Assembly (NCBI RefSeq): GCF_035645195.1
Contig: NZ_DASQNA010000007.1
Span: 186,001-250,000, forward strand
Direction: 5' to 3'
Origin: Paenibacillus sp.
GTDB lineage: Bacteria; Bacillota; Bacilli; Paenibacillales; YIM-B00363
Length of the DNA stretch: 64,000 nucleotides
Below are positions 32,339 through 41,228 of this stretch, piece after piece. Position 1 is the first letter of the stretch, and each line of letters opens with the position of its first letter. The notes under the pieces are model-generated. The model ran no database searches. It was not told the DNA's origin and saw only the letters and a list, made by a program, of their open reading frames with translations. The translations under genes and the position numbers were made by a program.

Positions 32339-34086
32339 GGTTGTTCCTCCATGATAGGGATAGAAAACGATACGCGCGTACCCGCTTCGGGCCGGCTGTC
32401 GATCTTGAGGCGGGATTCGGCCCCGTAATGCAGCTGCAGGCGCTCGTTCACGTTGCGCAGCCCGTACCCGCTGCCCGGCGGGGACGTCTCTTCGATGTCC
32501 GGCGCTTCGAGCTTGCCGCGCAGCCGCGCCAGCTGCTCCTCCGTCATGCCTTTGCCGCTGTCGAGCACTTGGAAGCACATGCGCCGCCCGATCCGCTCGA
32601 CATGGATGGCGATCGTGCCCTGCCCCGGCTTCTTCTGGATGCCGTGCACCAAGGCGTTCTCGACGATCGGCTGGAGCAGCAGCTTCAGCATGTACGTCTC
32701 TTCGAGCGTCGGGTCGACGGAATAATCGATCGTGAATTTATCCGGGTATCGGATCGCTTGCACGGCCGCGTAATTGCGGATATGCGCGATCTCCTGCCCC
32801 ACGGTGCAAAAGTCTTTCCCGTTGTTCAGACTGAATCGGAGGAAGTCGCCTAACGCGCCCACCATTTCCGCGATGCGGTTCTCCTCGTTCATCAGCGCGA
32901 TCCATTGAATCGAAGACAAGGTGTTGTATAGAAAATGCGGGTTGATTTGCGCCTGAAGCGCGCGCAAATCCGCTTCCTTCTTGCGCGATTCGTTCTGAAT
33001 CAGCTGCTCTTTCAGCCGCTCGATATGCTTTCCTAACGTATTGTAGCTGTGCGCCAATCTTCCGATTTCGTCCGATGAATCGATGGGGTACGCGTGCATC
33101 GGCTTGTTCGGATCGACCTTGGCGAGCAGCCTCGTCAAGACGCGGAGCGGATTCGTGACGCGCCGGACGAGAAACAGCGTCAATCCGACGTTGATCAAGA
33201 CGGCCAGCGCGACGACGACCGCCGTCAGCTGCAAAATGTACCGATTTTGGTGGCTGTACTGCGCGTACGGAATCGTGCCGATGAGCGTCCAAGCGGTCGA
33301 CGGCACGCGATGGTGCAGAACCGTCAGCTTGTCGGCCCCTTCTCCGAAGAGGAAGCTGCCGTTCGACGCGGGGATCGGCGGCGCGCCCGGGACGAGCGAC
33401 GCGAACGATTCGCGCAGCGCGCTTTTGTCGGTGGACGACAAAATCATGCCGTCCTCGTTGACGAGCGCGATCTCCGCATCGCCGAGCTGCGGGTCGGACC
33501 AATTGCGGGAGAGGGCGGCTTCGCTCAGCGTGATGCTCAGCCACCCGATCGTCTCGACGTTGCCGGTTAACCGGCGCACCGGCCTCACGAACGTGACCAC
33601 CTGATGGGTCCCGGAGAAATTGCGGAGTTCGTACAACGGCGTCCACGTTTTCTCCTTGACGTCCCTAACGCGAATCAGCCGGTCGAACTCGGACTCGTAG
33701 ATCGTCATCGTGGACAGGCTCGGCACATCGTTTTTCGGGTAAAGCGTAATATTGAAAATGTAATCTTTCCCGAACAGCAAATTCGTGAGCAGCTCGTCCA
33801 CGTTCGAGCGCAGCGCCAGCTGGTCCCGCTCGAGCGCGAGAAATTGCTGCACGTTCCGCTGGCTGATGAGAAAGACGGACAGGTGCTCGACATCTTGGAT
33901 CATGAATCCGACGTTCGTCGTCATCTGCTCGAGCGATTCGGTCCCGGTCAGCCTCGTGTTTTGCTCCGTGATGCGGGATGAGGTAAGGTACGAAAATAAA
34001 CCGAGCGCGAGCAACGGCAGGATCGTAGAAAGCAGCATGAATACGCTCAATTTGCGCTGCAAAGATTGTCCCAGCCATCTCTTCAT
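32335..34086 (-). CDS. Sensor histidine kinase, YesM type
   Basis: 583-residue membrane kinase: helix 1 near 10-32, an extracellular sensor of about 250 residues, helix 2 near 290, HAMP, and a His_kinase domain with H384 in QAQINPHFLYNTL. An ATPase domain has PIVENALVHG and GSGYGLRNVNERL boxes. It lies 27 bases after the permease gene, inside the importer operon, so its level would follow the operon's own induction. Confidence 0.93.
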   Translation of the reverse strand: MKRWLGQSLQRKLSVFMLLSTILPLLALGLFSYLTSSRITEQNTRLTGTESLEQMTTNVGFMIQDVEHLSVFLISQRNVQQFLALERDQLALRSNVDELLTNLLFGKDYIFNITLYPKNDVPSLSTMTIYESEFDRLIRVRDVKEKTWTPLYELRNFSGTHQVVTFVRPVRRLTGNVETIGWLSITLSEAALSRNWSDPQLGDAEIALVNEDGMILSSTDKSALRESFASLVPGAPPIPASNGSFLFGEGADKLTVLHHRVPSTAWTLIGTIPYAQYSHQNRYILQLTAVVVALAVLINVGLTLFLVRRVTNPLRVLTRLLAKVDPNKPMHAYPIDSSDEIGRLAHSYNTLGKHIERLKEQLIQNESRKKEADLRALQAQINPHFLYNTLSSIQWIALMNEENRIAEMVGALGDFLRFSLNNGKDFCTVGQEIAHIRNYAAVQAIRYPDKFTIDYSVDPTLEETYMLKLLLQPIVENALVHGIQKKPGQGTIAIHVERIGRRMCFQVLDSGKGMTEEQLARLRGKLEAPDIEETSPPGSGYGLRNVNERLQLHYGAESRLKIDSRPEAGTRVSFSIPIMEEQP

Positions 34087-34113
34087 CGCTCGGTCCTCCC
34101 TTTTCGAATCGCG

Positions 34114-34992
34114 TTACCCTTTCACCGCTCCGGCCGTCATGCCTTTCATAATTTGCTCTTGGAACAAGAGATAAATCGCAATCGTCGGAAGGACGGCCAG
34201 CACCATCGCGGCCATCGTCAAGCCGAAGTCGGTCTGCGAGCTGTCCGCCAGGATGGCGATGCTGAGCGGCAACGTCTTCATGCTCGTCTTGCTGATGAAC
34301 ACCAGCGCGAACGAGAAGTCATTCCAATAATGCAAGAAGCTGATAATCGACACGGTGGAAATCGCGGGCACGGACATCGGGAGAATCATACGGAAAAAGA
34401 CGCCCCACAGCCCCGTACCGTCGATGAACGCCGCTTCTTCGATTTCTTTCGGAATCGACGTCATGTAAGCCGCCAATACGAAAATCGCGGTCGGCAGCGC
34501 GAATGCGGTGTAGGGCAGGATCAACGCCCAATACGTATTCAGCAGCGACATCTGCTTCATAAGAATAAACAGAGGAACCAAGGTGCTGTGGATCGGGATC
34601 AACATGCCTACGACGAAGAAGGCCATGACCCACCCTTTCAGACGGAATTGAAATCGGGAAAGCACGTAGGACGCCAAGGCCGCGACCAAGAGCGTCAGCG
34701 CGAGCGAACCGACCGAAACGATCACGGAGTTCAGGAACGCCGTGCCCATCTTCGACGCTTCCCAGGCGCGCGCGAAGTTATCGAAATGCCAGACCGACGG
34801 AAGTCCGAACGGACGATTGAAGAAATCCATCGTATCTTTGAATGCGCTGATGATGAGCCAATATAGCGGGTATAAGGTTAAAATACCATAAGCGGCGAGA
34901 CCCGACCAAACCAAGGCCTCTTTCCACTTCGACGCATCCGGCGCCGTCCTGGCCGCCTTCTGCGCTGCCGCGACAGACATATGATTGACCAT
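34114..34992 (-). CDS. CUT1 sugar ABC transporter permease (MalG type)
   Basis: 292-residue permease with six predicted helices and the EAA loop EEAAFIDGTGLWGVFFRMILP. The start at 34992 follows GGGGAGGGG; an in-frame Met at residue 5 is an alternative. It pairs with the MalF-type permease 16 bases upstream. No ATPase gene is present in the operon. The substrate is probably a manno- or gluco-oligosaccharide, judged from the GH2/GH1 genes. Confidence 0.93.
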   Translation of the reverse strand: MVNHMSVAAAQKAARTAPDASKWKEALVWSGLAAYGILTLYPLYWLIISAFKDTMDFFNRPFGLPSVWHFDNFARAWEASKMGTAFLNSVIVSVGSLALTLLVAALASYVLSRFQFRLKGWVMAFFVVGMLIPIHSTLVPLFILMKQMSLLNTYWALILPYTAFALPTAIFVLAAYMTSIPKEIEEAAFIDGTGLWGVFFRMILPMSVPAISTVSIISFLHYWNDFSFALVFISKTSMKTLPLSIAILADSSQTDFGLTMAAMVLAVLPTIAIYLLFQEQIMKGMTAGAVKG

Positions 34993-35008
34993 AAGGATCC
35001 CCTCCCCT

Positions 35009-35884
35009 TTATTTTTTCCCTCTTCGGCTCATAAACCACTGGCTCGTGCCGATCAAAAGCAGGCTGATGAGCACGATCGATGTGGAAATGGCGCTGCCGA
35101 AGCCGTACCGGTACGATGTGAAAGTAGAATTGTACATGTATGTCGCCAGCAGCTCCGTCGCGTGGGCCGGACCGCCTTTGGTCATGATATAAACCAAATC
35201 GAACGATTTCAGACTTCCGGAAATACACAGAACGATCGCGACTTGGATGGTTGTCCAGATCATAGGAATCGTAATCGAAAACAGCTTTCTGGCGCCCTCG
35301 GCGCCGTCGATCAGCGCGGCGTCGTGAATTTCGCCGGGAATGTTTTGGAACGCGGACGCGAAAATGATGAGATATAAGCCGACGAAGCTCCAAATGAGCG
35401 GAGGCATCAGCGAGAAAATCGCGATGTTCGGGTCGGACAGCCATTGCAGCTTCCAGCCGGAGAGGCCGAGAGAATCCAGCAAAGAGTTCAAAATGCCGAT
35501 TTGCGGATGATAAATATATTGCCAAATCATGCCGATGACGACCGTGGAGAGCACCATCGGAATGAAGACGGCCGATCGCAGGAACCGCTGGACCAGATTG
35601 CTCTTATGGAGCACGATCGCCAATACGAGCGCGAGCGGCACTTGTCCGAATACGGATGCGAGCACGAACAGCAGGTTGTTTTTCAGCGCTCGCCAGAAGA
35701 TCGGGTCATGGAAAATCTCGACGTAATTGGCGAAGCCGATGAAACGCTTGTCCCCGATTCCCGGCCAGTCGTAAAAGCCGTAATAGGCGGACCAGACGAC
35801 CGGCACGAATACGAACAACACATAAATGGCGATGGCCGGCAGCAGGCTCAGGACGATGAAATTTCGCTGCTTCGTCAAATTCAT
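35009..35884 (-). CDS. CUT1 sugar ABC transporter permease (MalF type)
   Basis: 291-residue permease starting MNLTKQRNFIVLSLLPAIAIY, with six predicted helices and EAA-like loop HDAALIDGAEGARKLFSITIP, in which the usual Glu-Ala-Ala reads D-A-A. The longest frame begins with TTG at 35905, but the ATG at 35884 has AAGGAAGTG upstream. A hairpin separates it from the binding-protein gene. Confidence 0.92.
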   Translation of the reverse strand: MNLTKQRNFIVLSLLPAIAIYVLFVFVPVVWSAYYGFYDWPGIGDKRFIGFANYVEIFHDPIFWRALKNNLLFVLASVFGQVPLALVLAIVLHKSNLVQRFLRSAVFIPMVLSTVVIGMIWQYIYHPQIGILNSLLDSLGLSGWKLQWLSDPNIAIFSLMPPLIWSFVGLYLIIFASAFQNIPGEIHDAALIDGAEGARKLFSITIPMIWTTIQVAIVLCISGSLKSFDLVYIMTKGGPAHATELLATYMYNSTFTSYRYGFGSAISTSIVLISLLLIGTSQWFMSRRGKK

Positions 35885-35912
35885 TCGGTTCACTTCCTTC
35901 AGCAAATGATAG

Positions 35913-35936
35913 CCAGCCCTCCGAACGGAGGGCTGG
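35913..35936 (-). terminator. Intra-operon hairpin after the binding-protein gene
   Basis: CCAGCCCTCCG and CGGAGGGCTGG form a near-continuous 10-11-bp stem 18 bases after the stop of the binding protein. No U-tract follows, so it is more likely an mRNA-stabilising or attenuating element that raises the binding protein above the permeases. Confidence 0.6.
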
Positions 35937-35953
35937 GGATTACGGGAATTGGA

Positions 35954-37273
35954 TTATTTACCGAGCTCTCTCGCTTGCGTATCTTGAAGCTTCTTCGCGA
36001 TGTCCGCCGGATTGCCGCCCATGAGCAGCTCTTGCAAGCCGTTGTTGATGACTTCGACCGAGGCGGAGCTCAGCTTCGCGTCGTACACCGGCGTGATCGG
36101 CGTCGTCTTCATCAGGTTGTACAGCTTCACGAACAACGGATGCGCCTTGCTTTCGTCGAGCTCGATATTGTAGCTGACCAATGTGCTGCTTTCGAGCGTC
36201 GCCTTCTGGCCTTCCGGACCGGCCATCGCGTACAGCAGCTCGAGCGCCGCGTCCTTCTCCGCTCCTTCAAGCTTCTTGCTGACGCCGAGGCCCGTGCCGA
36301 CGACGCCGGATGTCGCTTTCTGATCGCCGAGGCCGCCTTCGACGGACGGCAGAATCGTAATGTTCGTCGCGTTCAGCACCTCTTCCGGCGCCGTCTTGAC
36401 GAGGTTGGACAGCGCCCAGCCGCCGCTGATGAACATCGCCGCTTGGCCTTGCGCGTACAGCTGCATCATTTGCGTCTCGTCGATGCTGTTGAAGCCGTCT
36501 TGGAACGCCTTCATTTCGCTAAGCTCCTGCATCTTCTCGAGCGCCGCGATGAATTGCGGATCCTCGAACGTCGCGCCGTCCTGCGCCGCGGCCTTCAGGA
36601 ACCATTCCGAACCGGTGACGCGATCGGCGAGGGAGCTGAAGATCGTCGACTGCGCGACCCAGTTCGCCTTGTTGCCGAGCGCGATCGGAATGACGCCGTT
36701 CTGGTTGAACGTCTCGACCGCCGCTTTGAGTTCGTCCCACGTTTCCGGAACCTTCACGCCGTATTGGTCGAAAATCGATTGGTTGTAATAGATCAACGAC
36801 GTCGGCGCCAAGTTCATCGGCACGGAGTAGATGCTGCCGTCGACCGTGTATCCGTCCAGCGCGTTCGGGATGAAGTTATTCTTCCACTCCGGCTTGCTGT
36901 CTAGAAATTCGTTGATCGGCTGAAGCAGATCGCCGGCGGCGAATTCTTTCGTCATCGCGTCCGGCCACATGACGAACAAGTCCGGCATTTCGTCGGCCGC
37001 TGCCGCCGTACGCAGACGCGTCTTGAGGCCGTCCGTCGGGAGCCCCTCGATTTCGAGCTCGATCTCCGGATGCGCCGCGCCGAACTCGTCGAGCAAACCG
37101 CGCATCGCGACCGCTTTCGCGTCTTGGCCCGCCCAGTTGTGCCAAATCGTCAGCGTCACTTTCTCTTGCCCGGCGGCCCCGCCGCCTTGGCCCGCGTTGC
37201 CGCCGCCGCAAGCGGCGAGCACCGATGCGCATAGCGTCAAGACGACGCCTAATTTCATATGGTTCTTCTTCAT
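35954..37273 (-). CDS. Extracellular solute-binding lipoprotein (CUT1, family 1)
   Basis: 439-residue sugar-binding lipoprotein with lipobox SVLAAC (lipidated C22), then a Gly-rich linker. LTIWHNWAGQDAK and MFISGGWALSNL segments are typical of family 1 binding proteins. The ATG at 37273 has GGGAGG 9 bases upstream. It is the first gene of an eight-gene operon (binding protein, MalF, MalG, kinase, regulator, GH2, GH1, gnd). Confidence 0.93.
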   Translation of the reverse strand: MKKNHMKLGVVLTLCASVLAACGGGNAGQGGGAAGQEKVTLTIWHNWAGQDAKAVAMRGLLDEFGAAHPEIELEIEGLPTDGLKTRLRTAAAADEMPDLFVMWPDAMTKEFAAGDLLQPINEFLDSKPEWKNNFIPNALDGYTVDGSIYSVPMNLAPTSLIYYNQSIFDQYGVKVPETWDELKAAVETFNQNGVIPIALGNKANWVAQSTIFSSLADRVTGSEWFLKAAAQDGATFEDPQFIAALEKMQELSEMKAFQDGFNSIDETQMMQLYAQGQAAMFISGGWALSNLVKTAPEEVLNATNITILPSVEGGLGDQKATSGVVGTGLGVSKKLEGAEKDAALELLYAMAGPEGQKATLESSTLVSYNIELDESKAHPLFVKLYNLMKTTPITPVYDAKLSSASVEVINNGLQELLMGGNPADIAKKLQDTQARELGK

Positions 37274-37321
37274 ATTTCGTGACCTCCCATGTTCTCTATC
37301 GCTCTTGTCTTTCTAACTCTC

Positions 37322-37350
37322 ATTGTAGGCGTGCCGGGAGAAAGGCGTAA
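37322..37350 (-). promoter_or_regulatory. Candidate promoter of the beta-mannoside operon
   Basis: TACAAT (37322-37327) and a weak TTACGC (37345-37350), 17 bases apart, read toward the binding-protein gene. Two ATCGG elements at 37361 and 37383, 22 bases apart, lie just upstream and could bind the operon's YesN-type regulator. The weak -35 suggests activation. Confidence 0.45.
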
Positions 37351-37390
37351 GGTGACGATGATCGGATGCAGGGTAGAAAATTATCGGGTA

Positions 37391-37429
37391 TAAAAACAAA
37401 GCCTCCCCGGGAGAATTCCCCGGAGAGGC
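37391..37429 (-). terminator. Terminator of the gluconokinase gene
   Basis: GCCTCTCCGGGG and CCCGGGGAGGC (minus strand) form an 11-bp stem with one G-U pair, followed by TTTGTTTTTA. It begins 14 bases after the stop codon. Confidence 0.88.
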
Positions 37430-37442
37430 AATATCATGCATC

Positions 37443-38978
37443 TTATTTCTTTTGGAATTCGACGATGTGCCGGAACGGCCCCTCGAGTCTCGGGTACAAT
37501 TCGCCGTAGATCGCGAACAGCTCGTCGTACGCCGCGCGCGTCTGCGGATTCGGCTCGTGCGTATGCGACGCCGCGGACCATGCCCGCGCCGGCTCGAAAT
37601 CGCGCCAGTCGCCGAGCGCGACGCGGCCGAGCGCCGCCGCGCCGAGCGCGGAGCTTTCGATCGCGTCCGGCACGGTGAGCGGCGCGCCGAGGATGTCGGC
37701 GATCGTCTGGCGCCAGAACGGCGAGCGGGCGAAGCCGCCCGAGGCGACGATGCGGCTCGGCTTGCCGGCGGCGGCTTCGACCGCTTCCGCGACGGAGCGC
37801 ACCGCGTAGCCGACGCCCTCGAGCACGGCGCGAATCATGTGCGGCTTGCCGTGCGCGAGCGAGAGGCCGAAGAAGACGCCGCGCACGTCGGCGTTCCAAT
37901 ACGGCGCCCGCTCGCCGGCGAACAGCGGCAGCACGACGAGCCCGCCGCTGCCGGCGGGCGCGGTTTGCGCGAGCTCGGTCAGCCGCTCGTACGGGTCTAT
38001 GCCGGCGGCGCGCGCTTCCTCGGCTTCTTTCGTGGCGAGGTGGTCGCGCACCCAGCGGAACAGGACGCCGCCGTTGTTGATCGCGCCTCCGACGACCCAC
38101 CGGTCGTCCGTCAGCGCGTAGCAGAACGTGCGGCCTCGTTCGTCCGTGCGCGGCTCCTTCACGACCGCGCGCACCGCGCCGCTCGTGCCGATCGTCACGG
38201 CGAATTCGTCCGGCGCCTGCGCGCCGGCGCCGACGTTCGCGAGCACGCCGTCCGACGCGCCGACGACGACCGGCGTGCCCGGAGCTAACCCGAGCCGCTC
38301 CGCCGCCGCGCGAAGGAGCCCCTCCAGCACGTGCGTCGTCGGCACGAGCGCCGGCAGCCGGTCCGCGTCGACGCCCGCGGCGGCCAGCGCCGGGCCGTGC
38401 CAATCGCGGTCCCGCAATGAGAACAGGCCCGTGGCGCTCGCGATCGAATGGTCGACGAGGTGTCCGGCGTCGGGGAACCATCGGCCAAGCACATACTCCT
38501 TAATGCCGACGAAGCGATGCGCCCGGCCGAACAGCTCCGGCTCATGCTCCCGCAGCCACATCAACTTGAGCAGCGGCGACATCGGGTGGATCGGCGTCCC
38601 GGTAGCGGCGTAGATCGCATGAGCGTCGGTCTGCTGCCGCAAGACGTCTACATAAGAGGCGGCGCGGTTGTCCGCCCACGTGATCGACCGGGTGAGCGGA
38701 GCGCCGTCGCGGTCAAGCGCGATCAGGCTGTGCATCGCCGAGCTGAACACGACGCAGCGCACGTCGTCCGGCCCGATCCCCGCTTTCGCGACGCAGGAGC
38801 GAACCGCCTCGGCGACCGCCCGCTCGATCTCGTCCGGATCCTGCTCCGCTCGGTCGGCGGCAGGCGTGTAGAGCGGATACTCGACCGACAGCGACGCGCG
38901 AACGCCGCCGTCGGCGTCGACGACGACCGCCTTCGTGCTCGTCGTTCCGATATCCGCGGCTACGATATAAGGCTTCAT
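37443..38978 (-). CDS. gntK: Gluconokinase (FGGY carbohydrate kinase family)
   Basis: 511-residue FGGY kinase. The N-terminal phosphate-binding motif is AADIGTTSTKAVVVD, and the C-terminal domain has ASGGFARSPFWRQTIADILG. SAMHSLIALD, SITWADNRA and IHPMSPLLKLMW are characteristic of gluconokinases rather than xylulokinases. It would convert gluconate to 6-phosphogluconate. It has its own promoter and terminator between two importer operons; the matching dehydrogenase lies at 25903. No gluconate permease is seen nearby. Other sugar-acid substrates cannot be excluded. Confidence 0.87.
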   Translation of the reverse strand: MKPYIVAADIGTTSTKAVVVDADGGVRASLSVEYPLYTPAADRAEQDPDEIERAVAEAVRSCVAKAGIGPDDVRCVVFSSAMHSLIALDRDGAPLTRSITWADNRAASYVDVLRQQTDAHAIYAATGTPIHPMSPLLKLMWLREHEPELFGRAHRFVGIKEYVLGRWFPDAGHLVDHSIASATGLFSLRDRDWHGPALAAAGVDADRLPALVPTTHVLEGLLRAAAERLGLAPGTPVVVGASDGVLANVGAGAQAPDEFAVTIGTSGAVRAVVKEPRTDERGRTFCYALTDDRWVVGGAINNGGVLFRWVRDHLATKEAEEARAAGIDPYERLTELAQTAPAGSGGLVVLPLFAGERAPYWNADVRGVFFGLSLAHGKPHMIRAVLEGVGYAVRSVAEAVEAAAGKPSRIVASGGFARSPFWRQTIADILGAPLTVPDAIESSALGAAALGRVALGDWRDFEPARAWSAASHTHEPNPQTRAAYDELFAIYGELYPRLEGPFRHIVEFQKK

Positions 38979-39019
38979 TGGTTTCGAATAGCCCCTTCCC
39001 CAGATGGATAATGCTCATA

Positions 39020-39048
39020 TTAATACCATGTTTCTACTAGGTTGTAAA
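39020..39048 (-). promoter_or_regulatory. Candidate sigma-A promoter of gluconokinase
   Basis: TTTACA (39043-39048), a 17-base spacer and TATTAA (39020-39025) on the minus strand, 41 bases before the start codon. Confidence 0.6.
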
Positions 39049-39081
39049 TCTTGTATGTCGCCAGGCAGCGGCTTAGACGCG

Positions 39082-39115
39082 TAATGCAAAAGGACCGGCG
39101 CGCCCGCCGGTCCTT
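39082..39115 (-). terminator. Terminator after the cellulase-like gene
   Basis: AAGGACCGGCG (39090-39100) pairs with CGCCGGTCCTT (39105-39115), loop CGCC, followed on the minus strand by TTGCATTAC. It begins 6 bases after the stop. Confidence 0.78.
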
Positions 39116-39120
39116 CCGAG

Positions 39121-40407
39121 TTAACTCTCCAAAATGTACCGATTCCACTTCCGTTGCCATTCGACGTCCGCCCAGAACGGATGATGCGGCGCGCAGTTCG
39201 AGCACAGCACCATGCCCCAGAAGCCGAGCTTCATCCCTTTGCGAACGGCGTATTCCGCGATCGACTTGCCGACCGGCCCTTCCTCGAATTGGGCGTACAG
39301 CGGCGTATAGCCGACGTATCCTTCGCCGATGACGACCGGCAGTCCGCGATCAATCGCCCACTCCGCCGCTTCGTCGAGCCGCTCGTCGATCTTCTGCAGC
39401 ATCGCGAGGCGGTGCGCCCCGTACCGTTCGTACAAGTACAAGTCCCATTTCACAGGGTCCGCCCAGTCGTGGAGATACAGCAGCTTCAGCCCGACCGGAT
39501 TGCCGTGCAGCCGCCACTCCTCCCCTTCCGGGAGATCGTACTCGGCGAACGGCGGCGCGCCCTCCCGCAGCAGCGACTGGACGAGCGGATTCGGGAACGG
39601 CACGTCCGGATTGCGAATGCCCGTCGCCTCCATCAGCTCCTGCAGCACGCCGTTGATGTACAGATGGAAGTGCGCGACCTGCTCGTTGTCCGGCACATGC
39701 GCCTTCGGGTACGGATCGTTCAGCGTGTAGCAGCCCGTCGCGAGCACGTCCGGATGGCGCTCTCGCAAATACGCGATCGCCTCCTCCACATAAGGCTTCA
39801 TGCGGCGGATGATTCCCGACGTATTCGACTCGGCGACGCCCGCGTCGAGCGCGACTTGATTGAGCCGCCCGTACTCCAGCTCGTTGTGCAGCTCGACGTA
39901 CGCGATCCGGTCGCCGTACCCGGCGTCCTTCGCGAACGAGACGAGCCGGTCCATCGAGCGCGCCACGTATAGGAATCGCTGCTCCGGCGGCACGGCGAGC
40001 AGCTCTTCGAACAGCTCCGGCGTCTTCAAGAAGCTCGGGCTCTGCTGATATTCCCAGGAAGTCAGGATAATATAGCAGTCGTGCTTCTTCGCTTCCTCGA
40101 ACAGCTTCAGCAGATGCGCGGTTCCGTCCAGCTCCGCCCCGCCCTGGCAGTTGTACCAGCGCGTGCGAACGCCGACCATGCCGAGGTTCGAAAACCGCAG
40201 CGGCTCCGTCCGCGGCCCGCCGCCGTTCGGAAACAGGAAGCACGGCATCGCGCAGACGCGGATCGTGTTGTAGCCGCGCTCGACCGCTTCCTTGAACCGG
40301 GCGCCGAGGTCGTGGTACGGCTCGTCCGGCATCGTCATCGTGTACCAAGAAAAATCCCACATCGTGATCGTCAGCTTGCGCGGCAAATGCTCGCGTGTCC
40401 CCGTCAT
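39121..40407 (-). CDS. Cellulase-like glycoside hydrolase (clan GH-A fold)
   Basis: 428-residue enzyme with a TIM-barrel pattern. E176 in AYVELHNELEYG is the likely acid/base following Asn, and E362 in VVIGEGYVGYT the likely nucleophile. It resembles annotated cellulase-like/sugar-binding cellulase-like proteins, but is not a clear member of a well-characterised GH family. No signal peptide, so it acts inside the cell. ATG 40407 has GGAGG 7 bases upstream; the Met two codons earlier is too close. Last gene of the third importer operon; the substrate is presumably what the importer carries. Confidence 0.78.
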   Translation of the reverse strand: MTGTREHLPRKLTITMWDFSWYTMTMPDEPYHDLGARFKEAVERGYNTIRVCAMPCFLFPNGGGPRTEPLRFSNLGMVGVRTRWYNCQGGAELDGTAHLLKLFEEAKKHDCYIILTSWEYQQSPSFLKTPELFEELLAVPPEQRFLYVARSMDRLVSFAKDAGYGDRIAYVELHNELEYGRLNQVALDAGVAESNTSGIIRRMKPYVEEAIAYLRERHPDVLATGCYTLNDPYPKAHVPDNEQVAHFHLYINGVLQELMEATGIRNPDVPFPNPLVQSLLREGAPPFAEYDLPEGEEWRLHGNPVGLKLLYLHDWADPVKWDLYLYERYGAHRLAMLQKIDERLDEAAEWAIDRGLPVVIGEGYVGYTPLYAQFEEGPVGKSIAEYAVRKGMKLGFWGMVLCSNCAPHHPFWADVEWQRKWNRYILES

Positions 40408-40424
40408 GTCCATTCCTCCTTCGG

Positions 40425-41228
40425 TTATCCTTTCACCGCGCCCGCCGTAATGCCCTTAATGAACGTCCGGGAGCCGAGCAAAAATACGAGCAGCACGGGC
40501 AGCGTCGCGATCGCGAGCGCGGCCATGCGCGCGGCGTAGTCGGTCCGATGCACGATCCCGAGGTTCGAGACGAAAATCGGCACCGTATACCAGCGGTCGT
40601 TATTGATCGTCACGAGCGGCAGCAAATAGTTGTTCCACGACCACAGGAAGACGAGCGTCGCCAGCGTCGCGAGGCCCGGCTTGATGAGCGGCGCGACGAT
40701 GCGGAAGAAAATCATGCCCTCCGAGCAGCCGTCGATCCGCGCGCACTCGATCAATTCGTCCGGCACCGTGTCCTTGATGAACTGCACCATGAAGAACGCG
40801 CCGAACGGGAACGCCGCCCAAATCAAGATGATCGGGAACAGCGTATTGCCGAGGCCCAAATGCTTCATCTCGATAATGTAACCGATGATCCCGACCTGCG
40901 TCGGCACCATCATCGTGACGATGATGAAATAGTTCAGCGCTCGGTTCAGCTTAAACTTGAACTTGGCGATCGAGTAGCCGATCATGGCGCTCGTCAGCAC
41001 GGCCAGAACGACCGCGCTGACGGAGACGATCAAGCTGTTCGCGTACACCTGCGTAAAGTTGCCCGAGAACACCGTCCGCAGGTTTTCCCATAAGTAATCG
41101 CCGGGAAGCAGCGGAAGCCCTTTGAAAATGTTTTCGGTCACGTGGGTCGACATCACGATCATGACGTAGAACGGCACGAGCGACGCGAACGTGACGGCCG
41201 TTAAAAACAGCCAGACGAGTTTTTTCAT
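40425..41228 (-). CDS. CUT1 sugar ABC transporter permease (MalG type)
   Basis: 267-residue permease starting MKKLVWLFLTAVTF, six predicted helices, with EAA-like loop IECARIDGCSEGMIFFRIVAP. The ATG at 41228 has GGAGG 7 bases upstream and overlaps the preceding permease stop by ATGA. The 561-residue frame running to 42110 is spurious upstream of this ATG. It lies 17 bases before the hydrolase gene. Confidence 0.93.
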   Translation of the reverse strand: MKKLVWLFLTAVTFASLVPFYVMIVMSTHVTENIFKGLPLLPGDYLWENLRTVFSGNFTQVYANSLIVSVSAVVLAVLTSAMIGYSIAKFKFKLNRALNYFIIVTMMVPTQVGIIGYIIEMKHLGLGNTLFPIILIWAAFPFGAFFMVQFIKDTVPDELIECARIDGCSEGMIFFRIVAPLIKPGLATLATLVFLWSWNNYLLPLVTINNDRWYTVPIFVSNLGIVHRTDYAARMAALAIATLPVLLVFLLGSRTFIKGITAGAVKG

